Shown here: piece after piece, positions 45,072 to 53,116 of the stretch
Layout of the letters: each line of letters opens with the position of its first letter
Numbering within the stretch: position 1 is the stretch's first letter
Origin: an uncultured Bacillota bacterium
GTDB taxonomy: Bacteria > Bacillota_I > Bacilli_A > RFN20 > CAG-826
Direction: 5' to 3'
Length of the DNA: 64,000 nucleotides
NCBI GenBank assembly: GCA_949289845.1
Contig: CASEPN010000001.1
Coordinates: forward strand, 182,887 to 246,886
Made by a program: the position numbers and the translations under genes
Notes under the pieces: model-generated
The model's input: the letters and a program-made list of their open reading frames with translations, nothing else
Database searches by the model: none
What the model was told of the DNA's origin: nothing

Positions 45072-45194
45072 TTCGGAACTTTTGTAGAAAGCTACACGAA
45101 TTCCGAAATCTATTGGCTTTGATTCGGGACCACTCCCGAATCTTGTGTAAGAAGAAAAGGCCGGCGCCACCGCCCCCGGGGGCGGCGCCCGGCC
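45072..45194. other. Cluster of three hairpins in a gene-free stretch
   Basis: Hairpin 1: TTCGGAA/TTCCGAA (45072-45107) enclosing TGTAG/CTACA. Hairpin 2: a perfect 9-bp stem GATTCGGGA/TCCCGAATC (45121-45142). Hairpin 3: a GC-rich stem around CCCCCGGGGG (45159-45194), flanked on the minus strand by TTTTCTTC, so it would terminate leftward transcription. No gene is seen between tRNA-Thr and 45281. Confidence 0.6.
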
Positions 45195-45280
45195 CTTGAG
45201 CCGACTGACGGCCCGCCTTGTCCTTGGTTCGTCGAAAGAGAAGGAGAAAAGGCTAGGTTAGGGTTGCTTTAGCTGGCAGC

Positions 45281-45658
45281 GTGCTTTGGGAATCGGCCTT
45301 CCTGCCATCGGGCTGGCGCGAGGCAGGGGAGGGCCTTGGCTCCTGGATCGTGCCGGAGGAGCCCTCCTCCCTTAGGCAGCATTGCCTCGTCCACGTCGGG
45401 AGGAACATGTCCTCCGCCGCCAGGAAGACGCTCTTCGCGTCGAACTCGGCGGAGTCCTTCCGCGCTGAAGCTGCGCTCGCGCCCGGGCGTCAACTCGCTC
45501 GCCAACGGCTGCTACCTGATGGCCCGGGAGGCGGGGAGGCATGGCCTCCCCAGGCACAACAGGAGGATCGCCGGCTACGACGAGCTGACGGACGAGGAGA
45601 TGTCCGGGCCTGGCATTGGGAGGTGAGAGGTGTTAGCGATGGCGCGGGGAAAGGCTGA
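45281..45658 (+). pseudogene. Degenerate transposase fragment, IS256/mutator-like
   Basis: The first frame gives GSWIVPEEPSSLRQHCLVHV followed by GRNM, like the segment of IS256-family transposases around their conserved C-x-VH-x-x-RN. The similarity ends after a probable frameshift; another frame continues as NSLANGCYLMAREAG. No start, DDE triad or terminal inverted repeats were identified. A short relic; the family assignment rests on one motif. Confidence 0.4.
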
Positions 45659-45776
45659 CTCACCGGCCATGCACGAAATTCGTCCGCGGTCTTCGCATGT
45701 GCGCTCTGCCATTCCCATCCTACCGATATTTCTTTATGGGAAAGGGGACTTCCCGCGCTTCTTTCTATGTGTATGA

Positions 45777-45812
45777 TTTAGAGGCAGATGGCAATTGCCA
45801 CCTGTCTCTAAA
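45777..45812. repeat. 36-bp near-palindrome, left copy, before the second DUF4143 ATPase
   Basis: Arms TTTAGAG/CTCTAAA, CAG/CTG and a central TGGCAATTGCCA; only three symmetric position pairs mismatch. It ends four bases before the ATPase ATG. The same core recurs at 47090-47125. Confidence 0.85.
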
Positions 45813-45816
45813 ATCT

Positions 45817-47094
45817 ATGTTCAAAAGAGAGCGTCTCATGGAAGCCCTGCTTTCCAAGCGGGGGAACGGAAGGGCCAAGGTGATCACTGGCCTTAGGAGA
45901 AGCGGGAAGTCCTTTTTGCTGAAGGAACTTTTCATCCCCTATCTCCTACAGGAGGGCGTCCCTGGCGAGAACATCCTCCTTCTGGAGCTGGACGACCTGA
46001 GGAATGCCTCCCTGCGCAACCCTCTGAAGTTGCTCGATAAGGTGCTTTCCTCCATCCCTGCCGAAGGGATGAGCTATGTCTTCGTCGATGAGATCCAGCT
46101 TTGCCAGGAAGTGAGTAACCCCGATGCCGCAGGCGACGTCCTTTCTTTCGTCGATGCGTGCAATAGCCTTCTGAAGCGCCCGGGGGTCGATCTTTATGTC
46201 ACGGGGTCGAATTCCAGGATGCTTTCGAAGGACATCCTCACGCGTTTTCGCGATCGCGGGGACGAGATACGCGTGACCCCGCTGACCATCGGCGAGATCT
46301 TGGAGGAATGCCCGGGATCGCCAGGGGCGCTCTTCAACGAATATCTTGTCTATGGCGGCCTTCCGCGAGTCGCCTTGGAAAAGAGCCTGGAAGGGAAGGC
46401 CATGTACCTATCATCCGTGATTGGCGAGACATACCTGGGGGATATCGTCGAGCGGGCCGGGCTTCCTTCCGAAAAGGGGCTCAAGGACATCGGGCGTCTT
46501 CTTGCCACGACCGCGGGCAGTCTCACGAGCATAGAGAACATCGCGCGGACCCTTGCGGCCGCCTATCAGGAGAAGTTCTATTGGGAAAAGGTTCGGAAGT
46601 TCATCGATCTCTTCCAAAGTTCCTTCCTCATCGAGGAAGTGGGGCGGTATGACCTCATCGGGCGCAGGAACATCGAGGAGCCGCATAAGTTCTACTACGC
46701 GGACAACGGCCTGATGAACGCCTTCGGCGATTTCTCCCATTTCGAAAGGCAGCAGGCGCTGGAATGCGCTGTCTACAACCATCTGAGGGAATCCGGGTAT
46801 TCCGTCGAGGTCGGCGTCGTCCCCCTCAGGAAGATGGAGGGAGGGCGAAGGGAGATGCGCTCCTATGAGGTCGACTTCATCGCGACCAAGTACCTGTCGA
46901 AGTTATACATTCAGGTCGCCTGCTCCATGGGCGATCTCCGAAAGGAAAGGCAGGAAAAGGCATCTCTTTCCGCCATCCGCGACTCAAACGCGAAGGTGAT
47001 CCTTCTGGGAGAGGACATACCGCCCACCCGCGATGAGGAAGGAATTCTCACGGAATCCGTCCTCGATTTCCTGAAGAACGACTGCAGGATTTAG
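45817..47094 (+). CDS. AAA_14/DUF4143 family ATP-binding protein (second copy type)
   Basis: 425 residues from ATG 45817; the frame extends to 45697 but would run through the palindrome. Walker A GLRRSGKS (25-32), Walker B YVFVDEIQ (~90), sensor LYVTGSNS (~130). The C-terminal DUF4143 ends with YEVDFI and, later, YIQVA, a PD-(D/E)XK-like layout with Q for E. Unlike the copy at 1623 it belongs to the ITGLRRSGKS subgroup. The gene is bracketed by two matching 36-bp near-palindromes, the right one containing its stop codon, which suggests a self-contained mobile or autoregulated cassette. Confidence 0.8.
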   Translation: MFKRERLMEALLSKRGNGRAKVITGLRRSGKSFLLKELFIPYLLQEGVPGENILLLELDDLRNASLRNPLKLLDKVLSSIPAEGMSYVFVDEIQLCQEVSNPDAAGDVLSFVDACNSLLKRPGVDLYVTGSNSRMLSKDILTRFRDRGDEIRVTPLTIGEILEECPGSPGALFNEYLVYGGLPRVALEKSLEGKAMYLSSVIGETYLGDIVERAGLPSEKGLKDIGRLLATTAGSLTSIENIARTLAAAYQEKFYWEKVRKFIDLFQSSFLIEEVGRYDLIGRRNIEEPHKFYYADNGLMNAFGDFSHFERQQALECAVYNHLRESGYSVEVGVVPLRKMEGGRREMRSYEVDFIATKYLSKLYIQVACSMGDLRKERQEKASLSAIRDSNAKVILLGEDIPPTRDEEGILTESVLDFLKNDCRI

Positions 47095-47125
47095 AAAGAA
47101 GTGGCAATTGCCACTTATCTCTAAA
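47090..47125. repeat. 36-bp near-palindrome, right copy, over the ATPase stop codon
   Basis: TTTAGA/TCTAAA outer arms and a perfect AAGTGGCAATTGCCACTT core. It shares TGGCAATTGCCA and the right arm TCTCTAAA with the left copy at the same spacing. The TAG stop (47092-47094) lies in its left arm. Confidence 0.85.
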
Positions 47126-47199
47126 CAAAATCATGCCTTTGGGCGTGGTTTCCCGCCTCCATTGCGGGCAATTCATCGGCCCGGCCCATAGCCGACCCC

Positions 47200-47745
47200 T
47201 CAGCCCAGCAGGAGCCCCAGGGAACCGACGATGATCTCGCGGAGGGAAAGCCCGATCTCGGCGCCCGTCCTCCTCATCGCCTCCCTCTGCACGTCGATCG
47301 GATAGGCGATCGGGTAGTAGCCGTACATCATGGTGATGAAGGAGGCGGCGAGGATGTCCGCGTCCTTCTCCCTCCCGCATTCCCTTGCCAGGCTCCTGAA
47401 GGCGGTCTGGAACCGCTTCAGCTCGCCTTTGAGGACGACGAGGTTCTCCAGGGAGGAGGAGCGCTCGATGTCCTCGAGGTCGCAGGACATGATCTTGAGG
47501 ATGATGACGTTCTCCTCCAGGAGGCTCGCGATGGAGGAAATGATCCCTTCCTTGGAAAGCCCCTTTCCCACGAGCCTTTCCAGCCTGTCGTCCAGCTCCA
47601 CGAAATGGTTGTAGAGGGAATCGAGGAGGATCTCCTCCTTGCTCCTGTAGTAGGAGTAGATCGCCGTCCTCGAGATACGGGTCATCTCCGTGACGTCCTT
47701 GAGGTAGATGGACCGCAGCTCCTTCTTCAGGTAGAGCGCGTCCAT
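47200..47745 (-). pseudogene. TetR family regulator lacking its N-terminus
   Basis: 181 codons remain from ATG 47745. DVTEMTRISRTAIYSYYRSK is the second half of a TetR helix-turn-helix and EEILLDSLYNHFVELDDRL follows normally, but the first helix and usual leader residues are cut short and no ribosome binding site is present. Just upstream, on the other strand, is a cupin gene that also lacks its 5' end. The two were probably divergent and lost their shared promoter region. It may be dead or poorly expressed. Confidence 0.6.
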
Positions 47746-47760
47746 CGCGCAGGGTCCGGG

Positions 47761-47991
47761 GGAAGGCAGATCCTCCTTTGCACCGACGGGGAAGGCTGGT
47801 ACCAGGAATGGGGGAAGGAGGCGCGGAAGCTCCATCCCGGCGACGTCGTCCTCATCGCCCCCGGCGCCAAGTACTGGCACGGGGCGAGCAAGGACGAATG
47901 GTTCGCCCACCTCGCGATCGAGGTGCCGGGGGAAGAATGCTCGACCGAGTGGCTCGAGCCCGTCTCGGACGAGGAGTACGGGAGGCTCTAG
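47761..47991 (+). pseudogene. Cupin-domain protein, 3' remnant
   Basis: About 77 codons encode the second half of a small cupin (QILLCTDGEGWYQEWGKEAR, GDVVLIAPGAKYWHGA, WFAHLAIEVPGE), ending TAG at 47991. The N-terminal strand with the first metal-binding His motif is absent and no start codon fits. Fused at about 47750 to the 5'-truncated tetR remnant on the opposite strand. Confidence 0.75.
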
Positions 47992-48039
47992 GAAGGGCCT
48001 CCCTTTCCGCAAGGGGCCCGGGGAATGTAGACTGGCCCC

Positions 48040-48852
48040 ATGCCCCAGCACGTGATCGTCCGCGAATACGACGCCCGCTACCCTGCGCTTTACGAGAAGG
48101 AGGCGGGGCTTATTTCCTCGATCCTCGGGGAGAACCTCGTCGCCATCCATCACATCGGGTCCACCGCGGTCCCGGGGCTCAAGAGCAAGCCCATCATCGA
48201 CATCCTCGTCTCCGTCCGTTCCCTCGAGGAGGTCGACGGGAAGAAGGAAGAGTTCGAGAGGAACGGCTACGAGTGCATGGGGGAGTTCGGAATCAAAGGG
48301 AGGAGGTATCTCCGGAAGGGCGGGGATGAGAGGACCCACCAGATCCACGTCTTCCAGGAAGGGGACAGGGCGAACCTCATGCGCCATCTCGCAGTAAGGG
48401 ACTACCTCATCGCCCATGAGGACGTCCGGGAGGAGTACGGGCGGCTCAAGGAAGGGCTCGCCCTCCGCTTCCCTCACGACATCGAGGGCTACTGCGACGG
48501 GAAGGAAGCCTTCGTGCGGAAGACGGAAGGGGACGCTCTCCGGGAATGCGTCCGTGACGGGAAGGACATCGGGATCCTCCTGCGTCTTTTCCAAAAGGAA
48601 TGGGCGGGGGGCCTCGCCCATATATTCATCCGCGCGATTGATGAGACCTGCGCGAAGGATTATTCGAAGCTCCAGCTCGAGGCATGGGCTTCCGCGGCAG
48701 ATCAGGATGGTTGGGCGGATAGGTTCGAGTCCTCGCTCACCGCGAAGGGGTTCTTCCTCGGAAGGGGCTATGAGGTGCTCAAGGAAGAGACCGTTTTTCG
48801 GAACGGAGCGCCCTTGAGGCGCTTACTTATGAGGATGAGGAAGGGGGCTTAG
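48040..48852 (+). CDS. GrpB family protein fused to a core-deleted GNAT domain
   Basis: 270 residues. Residues 1-165 are a GrpB/UPF0157 nucleotidyltransferase-like domain (IVREYDARYPALYEKE, VAIHHIGSTAVPGLKSKPII). Residues 175-270 start and end like a GNAT acetyltransferase (LAHIFIRAIDETCAKDYSKL ... QLEAWAS, then AKGFFLGRGYEVLKEETVFR), but the middle with the acetyl-CoA-binding Q/R-x-x-G-x-G/A loop is missing, an apparent in-frame deletion of some 60 residues. No ribosome binding site; TAGACT lies six bases before the ATG. The GrpB part may still fold; the GNAT part cannot be active. Confidence 0.75.
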   Translation: MPQHVIVREYDARYPALYEKEAGLISSILGENLVAIHHIGSTAVPGLKSKPIIDILVSVRSLEEVDGKKEEFERNGYECMGEFGIKGRRYLRKGGDERTHQIHVFQEGDRANLMRHLAVRDYLIAHEDVREEYGRLKEGLALRFPHDIEGYCDGKEAFVRKTEGDALRECVRDGKDIGILLRLFQKEWAGGLAHIFIRAIDETCAKDYSKLQLEAWASAADQDGWADRFESSLTAKGFFLGRGYEVLKEETVFRNGAPLRRLLMRMRKGA

Positions 48853-49035
48853 GGCAATAATCGCCGTTTCTTGGCGATAACTTCGCAGAACTGCCTTCAA
48901 TCCCTGGATATCGTCGTTACAAGAGGAATCCCGCGGTTTTGCTAGGCAACCCTTCTTTTGGGGCATGCTTTATGCGTCTTGTTGGATAGGGAGAATCCTA
49001 TGGAACGGGAGCGACCTTCTTCCTACAATTGCCCT

Positions 49036-50052
49036 ATGGAAGAAAGGCTTCCCACCTACATCGCCCAGTGGACGATGGTCCTCCGGGGCATGCAGGTGGA
49101 CAACACCTACAAGTGCGCTTGGGCTCGCGCGATCCTTTCCTGCCTCGGGAAAGGGAAGTTCGTCACGCTTCCCCCGGACGGTAAGGCGATGCTCCATTTC
49201 TCCGACATCGCGAAGGAGATGGTGAGGCTCTACTGGAACCAGTCCTGCTTCTTCCATCTCCGCCAGGGCCCGGAGAAGAGAGGAATGAAAGGGGTCCGGA
49301 TCGTCAACGCTGTCGAGAGCCTCATCGAAAGCTATTACGCGCTCCTCGGGACCAGGAGGCCCTCCTGGTGGAGCGAGGCGGAGCCTCTCCTCCGGGAGGA
49401 GAAAGGGCTTCTCGGGTCTGCCTTCAAGGAAGTCGAGAAGGTCCTCCCCGAGAACGTCGCCCATCGCTTCCTGAACCTCAGGGGACATGAGGGTCCCCTT
49501 CCCCTCTATGAGTACCGGAGGCCGGAGAAGGCCATCTACTTCGCTTCCTGGCAGGTAGAGATGCTCCTTTCCTACAAGGACCTACTCGAGGACGAGGTGG
49601 ACTTCCGCTGGACGGAGATCCTCGAGAAGTTCAACGGGGCCCCAAGGATCGCGAGCAAGATCATCTCCTCCTCGAACGAGGAGGTGAAAAGGGAAAGCCT
49701 CAAGGACTTCCGGGACGTCATCCAGGGAGCCTATCGGTAGGTGAGGATCCCCGACTTCTACGAGGAAGGCTCCTACGTCCCTCTCGACGACTTCTCCCTC
49801 GACCACGTGATCCCGTGGAGCTACCTCTACTCCGACGACATCTGGAACCTCGTCCCGACGAGGAGGGGAAGGAACTCCGCGAAGGGGGACTCCCTCCCGA
49901 AGGAGGAGGATATCGCCCGCCTCAAGAGGAGGAATCACGAGCTCCTCCCTCGCCTCCAGGTGATGAAGGGGATGGAGAAGTACGCAGGCGCCCTCCTCTT
50001 CGCCGAGGAGAACCATCTCGTCGACCTTTACTACGCGGGGTGCCTCGTGTGA
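49036..50052 (+). pseudogene. HNH endonuclease split by an in-frame TAG
   Basis: From ATG 49036 (TACAAT six bases upstream, no ribosome binding site) the product begins MEERLPTYIAQWTMVLRGM, like the N-terminus of a family of ~340-residue HNH proteins. It runs 234 codons to TAG (49738-49740). The same frame continues as GTG-VRIPDFYEEGSYV and then the HNH core LDHVIPWSYLYSDDIWNLVP (~260-280), to 50052. The whole fits one family-length protein. The zinc cysteines normally before and after the core (CFYC-like and CxxCN) are absent (TRRGRN). Either inactivated, or two separately translated pieces from the GTG at 49741. Confidence 0.6.
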
Positions 50053-50606
50053 GCGATTTCTACGATGAGAACGCGGAGTCCTACGTCAAGGGCACCTTCC
50101 ATCTCGACATGGAGGGGACGAGGAGGAAGTTCCTTTCCTACGTCCCCGAGGGAGGGAGGATTCTCGACCTGGGGTTCGGGTCGGGAAGGGACATGCTCGC
50201 CTTTAGGGACGCTGGCTACCAGGTGGTAGGGATCGACCCCTGCCTTCCTTTCGTCCACATGGCGAGGTCGATGAGGCTCGAGGCCCTTCCCCTCAAGGCG
50301 GAAGACATGGCCTTCCAGGACGAGTTCGACGGCATCTGGGCCTCTGCTTCACTCCTTCATTCGGAGGACCTTCCAGAAGTGCTGGGGAAGTGCCATAAGG
50401 CGCTTAAGGAAAGAGGTGTCCTTTACTGCTCCTTCAAGAAGGGGAGCTTCCGGGGGATGAGGGACGGGAGGTTCTACGTGGACATGGAGCCTGTCTCTTT
50501 GGAGAAGACACTGAAGAGGACTGGGTTCGCACCTCTTTCCATCTGGACGAGCGAGGACAGGACGAGACCCGGGCTTCTTTGGACGAACGGGATCTTCCGG
50601 AAGTAG
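50049..50606 (+). CDS. Class I SAM-dependent methyltransferase
   Basis: 185 residues from GTG 50049, overlapping the HNH stop (GTGTGAGC). Motif I is ILDLGFGSGRD (~38-48), with VVGIDPCLPFVHMA as the acidic strand and IWASASLLH as motif IV. It lacks a DNA-methylase NPPY motif, so a small-molecule or protein substrate is likelier. Translational coupling to the HNH gene suggests a former two-gene unit. Confidence 0.8.
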   Translation: MSDFYDENAESYVKGTFHLDMEGTRRKFLSYVPEGGRILDLGFGSGRDMLAFRDAGYQVVGIDPCLPFVHMARSMRLEALPLKAEDMAFQDEFDGIWASASLLHSEDLPEVLGKCHKALKERGVLYCSFKKGSFRGMRDGRFYVDMEPVSLEKTLKRTGFAPLSIWTSEDRTRPGLLWTNGIFRK

Positions 50607-50666
50607 GACTTCATCGTTTCGTTCCTGAAATTTCTCCGATCAAATGGGCTTTTTAGACCTGCCGGC

Positions 50667-50693
50667 TTGAAAAATCCTGGGGGGGGGTATTCT
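50667..50693 (+). promoter_or_regulatory. Putative phase-variable promoter of the dnd operon (G9 spacer tract)
   Basis: TTGAAA (50667-50672) and TATTCT (50688-50693) are 15 bases apart, and nine consecutive G (50679-50687) fill the spacer. Slippage of the G run would change the spacing toward or away from the optimal 17. The helicase ATG is 40 bases downstream, after GGGGAGGGAAGGCGAGG. Confidence 0.5.
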
Positions 50694-50733
50694 TCGGATG
50701 ATTTAAGACTTTTTCGGGGGAGGGAAGGCGAGG

Positions 50734-52914
50734 ATGGCGGAGACAAACCTTCAGGAAGTCCCGGGCCTCGACTTCGACTACACTAACACCCCGGATACGC
50801 CGATCGCGGACCAGCTTTTCATCCCTTGCCTCCAGGAGTCGATTTTCTTTGAAGCCTTGTTCGGCTTCTTTTCTAGCGAATCCTTGATTGCGATCGCGCC
50901 CGGGCTGGACTCGCTTTTTTCGCATGGCGGGAAGATCCGTCTCGCCATATGCGCGTTCCTGAAGGAAGAGGATGTGGTGGCCATAGAGGAAGCCTACGAA
51001 GAGAAAGTTCGGACTTCTTTCTCCGAAGTCGAGAAACGTCTGTTCCAGGAGCTGAGGAAGGCCGGGGAGGATAGTCCGGATTCGGTCGCTTTGCTTCGCG
51101 ATATGATTGCGGCCAATCGGCTGGAAATCATCGCGGTAGGGCCTTACCAGTCTTCGGGCCTCATGCATGAGAAAACCGGGATTTTCGAAGATTCGTTTGG
51201 GAACTGCGTCCTTTTCAGCGGGAGTTCGAACCTGACTCCTAGCGCGATTACGGATATCCGTGGCTTTTGGAACTACGAAGGGCTGAAGGTTTTCCGTTCC
51301 TGGGTCGGAGGCGAGGATAAGTATTGCTTCAAAGACAAGAGGAAAATTGAGCGGATTTTCGCAGGCGATGACCCATGGCTTCGGCGGAAAGAGATTAGCG
51401 CCATCGTCAAGGATTACATCGATGGGATGCCGGAGGTTACTTCGCGGCGCAAGGGAGCAACGACGTCCTCCGAGAAGTTCTCTCCTAGGATTAAGGAAGA
51501 GCTTGGCCTTGGCGGGCTCTATGACTATCAGCGAATGGCTGTCGACAGGTGGTTCGAAATGGGCTGCCGCGGCTTCTTCATGATGGCCACCGGGACCGGA
51601 AAGACGAGGACCGCATTGGCGGCCGTAAAGGAGTACTGGGAGAAGAAGAGGAACGTCGTCGTCGTGGTCGCTGTCCCTCTTCTTGCGTTGGCCGACCAGT
51701 GGGAAGGGGAAATCGAACGCTGGCTGGGAGTTCATCCGATCGTCTGCAATTCTAAAAATCCTCAGTGGCGCGACGAGGCGCAGAGGGCCTTGTCCGGAAG
51801 GAGGTTCCGCAACAAGGACGCCAGGACGGTTCTGCTCGTCACGTATCACTCCAAGAAGAAACTTGAGGCCTTACTTGGAAACTATCCGAATGAAAAGTGC
51901 CTTCTTCTCGCCGACGAGGCGCATCACATTGATCCTGAATGGCTCGAGCAGGCGAAGTTCTTTGGGCCTTGCATCGGCTTGAGCGCCACGCCTGGGACAG
52001 GAATGCCCTCGGACGAGCTCGGGCCACGGATTATCAGGGACTTCGGGGGTCTTGCCATTTCCTTGTCCCTCGAGGAGGCCCTCGAAAAGGGCGTTCTGGT
52101 GCCATACGACTACCACCCTCTCTTCTGTCATTCGAACGACGAGGAAGAAGGAAAGTTCCGGTATTACACGCAGCTCATCGCGGCGGCGCTTCAGAATCCT
52201 GACCCAAAGAAGAAGGAAGATTGCTCAAGGCTGATCCGCCTGCGTTCGCAGGTCGTCGCAAACTGCAGCGACAAAATTTCGCGGCTGGGCGACTTTATTC
52301 AGTCTGTCGCAAAAGAGGATCGCGATCACTTGATCGTCTACTGCGGAGCGGGGGACATCTATGGGGCAAACTCCGAGGAGGAAGAGCGGTTCATTTCTTT
52401 CGTCCACAAGAAGCTGAAGGAAACGTTGCCGGACATTGTCGTGGCTCCGTTCACCAGCCACGAGGACAAGACCGAGCGTTCCTTGATTTTGAAGGGATTC
52501 CAAGAGGGGACGATCAAGGCCATTACGGCGATTCGCTGCCTTGACGAGGGCATCGACCTCCCCTCAATCCGGGCAGCCTTGATTCTTGCGAGCGGCTCGA
52601 CCCTCCGCGAGTTCGTCCAGCGGAGAGGACGGATTCTTCGTCGTTCCGAAGAGACGGGGAAGGACCATGCGTCCATCTATGACGTGATTTGCCTCCCCCA
52701 AGGCGCTGATGGCCAGGCGCTGGCTCGGTATGAGCTTAGACGTTTCTACGAGTTCGCCCGGAGCGCTAGGAATTGGGAGAAAGGTCTGAAGGACCGCCTG
52801 GAGCATTACTTGAGTCATTACGGGCTCGGGACGATCGAGGAAGCCTTCTTCGGTGAGGAAGACGACTTCGCGATGGAAAAGATTCAGATGGAAGGAGACG
52901 AGGACGATGCCTAG
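50734..52914 (+). CDS. PLD-like nuclease/SF2 helicase fusion, dnd-linked
   Basis: 726 residues. Residues 15-175 look like a phospholipase D-type nuclease domain: HEKTGIFED (His145, Lys147) then SGSSNLT. The rest is an SF2 helicase with Walker A MATGTGKT (~285), DEAH box LLADEAHH (~390), GLSATPG (~417) and motif VI QRRGRILRR (~628). It heads a seven-gene operon ending in dndCDE, and helicase-like restriction proteins have been reported beside dnd genes, so it probably attacks DNA lacking phosphorothioate marks. That role is inferred from context. Base composition is AT-richer than the flanking chromosome. Confidence 0.82.
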   Translation: MAETNLQEVPGLDFDYTNTPDTPIADQLFIPCLQESIFFEALFGFFSSESLIAIAPGLDSLFSHGGKIRLAICAFLKEEDVVAIEEAYEEKVRTSFSEVEKRLFQELRKAGEDSPDSVALLRDMIAANRLEIIAVGPYQSSGLMHEKTGIFEDSFGNCVLFSGSSNLTPSAITDIRGFWNYEGLKVFRSWVGGEDKYCFKDKRKIERIFAGDDPWLRRKEISAIVKDYIDGMPEVTSRRKGATTSSEKFSPRIKEELGLGGLYDYQRMAVDRWFEMGCRGFFMMATGTGKTRTALAAVKEYWEKKRNVVVVVAVPLLALADQWEGEIERWLGVHPIVCNSKNPQWRDEAQRALSGRRFRNKDARTVLLVTYHSKKKLEALLGNYPNEKCLLLADEAHHIDPEWLEQAKFFGPCIGLSATPGTGMPSDELGPRIIRDFGGLAISLSLEEALEKGVLVPYDYHPLFCHSNDEEEGKFRYYTQLIAAALQNPDPKKKEDCSRLIRLRSQVVANCSDKISRLGDFIQSVAKEDRDHLIVYCGAGDIYGANSEEEERFISFVHKKLKETLPDIVVAPFTSHEDKTERSLILKGFQEGTIKAITAIRCLDEGIDLPSIRAALILASGSTLREFVQRRGRILRRSEETGKDHASIYDVICLPQGADGQALARYELRRFYEFARSARNWEKGLKDRLEHYLSHYGLGTIEEAFFGEEDDFAMEKIQMEGDEDDA

Positions 52915-53116
52915 TTACGATGAAGGAACTGTCGTTAGCCAAGCCGCGGCGGCTGAGCTGCGGGCGACTGCCTTGTCGGAAGCCAAGGAGATCCTTGGGG
53001 CTCAGCAGGTCACGCTCAGTATGAAAAAAGCATCCGCCCAGAAGCTTTATCAGCTGGCGATTCAGCTTGCGGAACGCGAGCTGACAAAAGAGGAGGATTC
53101 CGCGAATGCTGATTGA
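52907..53116 (+). CDS. Small helical protein in the dnd operon
   Basis: 69 residues from ATG 52907, overlapping the helicase stop by eight bases and the next gene by eleven. Predicted mostly helical and Ala-rich (AAAAELRATALSEAKEILGA), with a charged C-terminus. No family recognised. Overlap on both sides indicates equal or coupled translation, as for a complex subunit or regulator. Confidence 0.6.
   Translation: MPSYDEGTVVSQAAAAELRATALSEAKEILGAQQVTLSMKKASAQKLYQLAIQLAERELTKEEDSANAD

Noticed and set aside
47200-48621. 473-residue protein on the minus strand
   Set aside because: Only the last 181 codons resemble a TetR protein; the rest is antisense to the cupin remnant and the GrpB gene.
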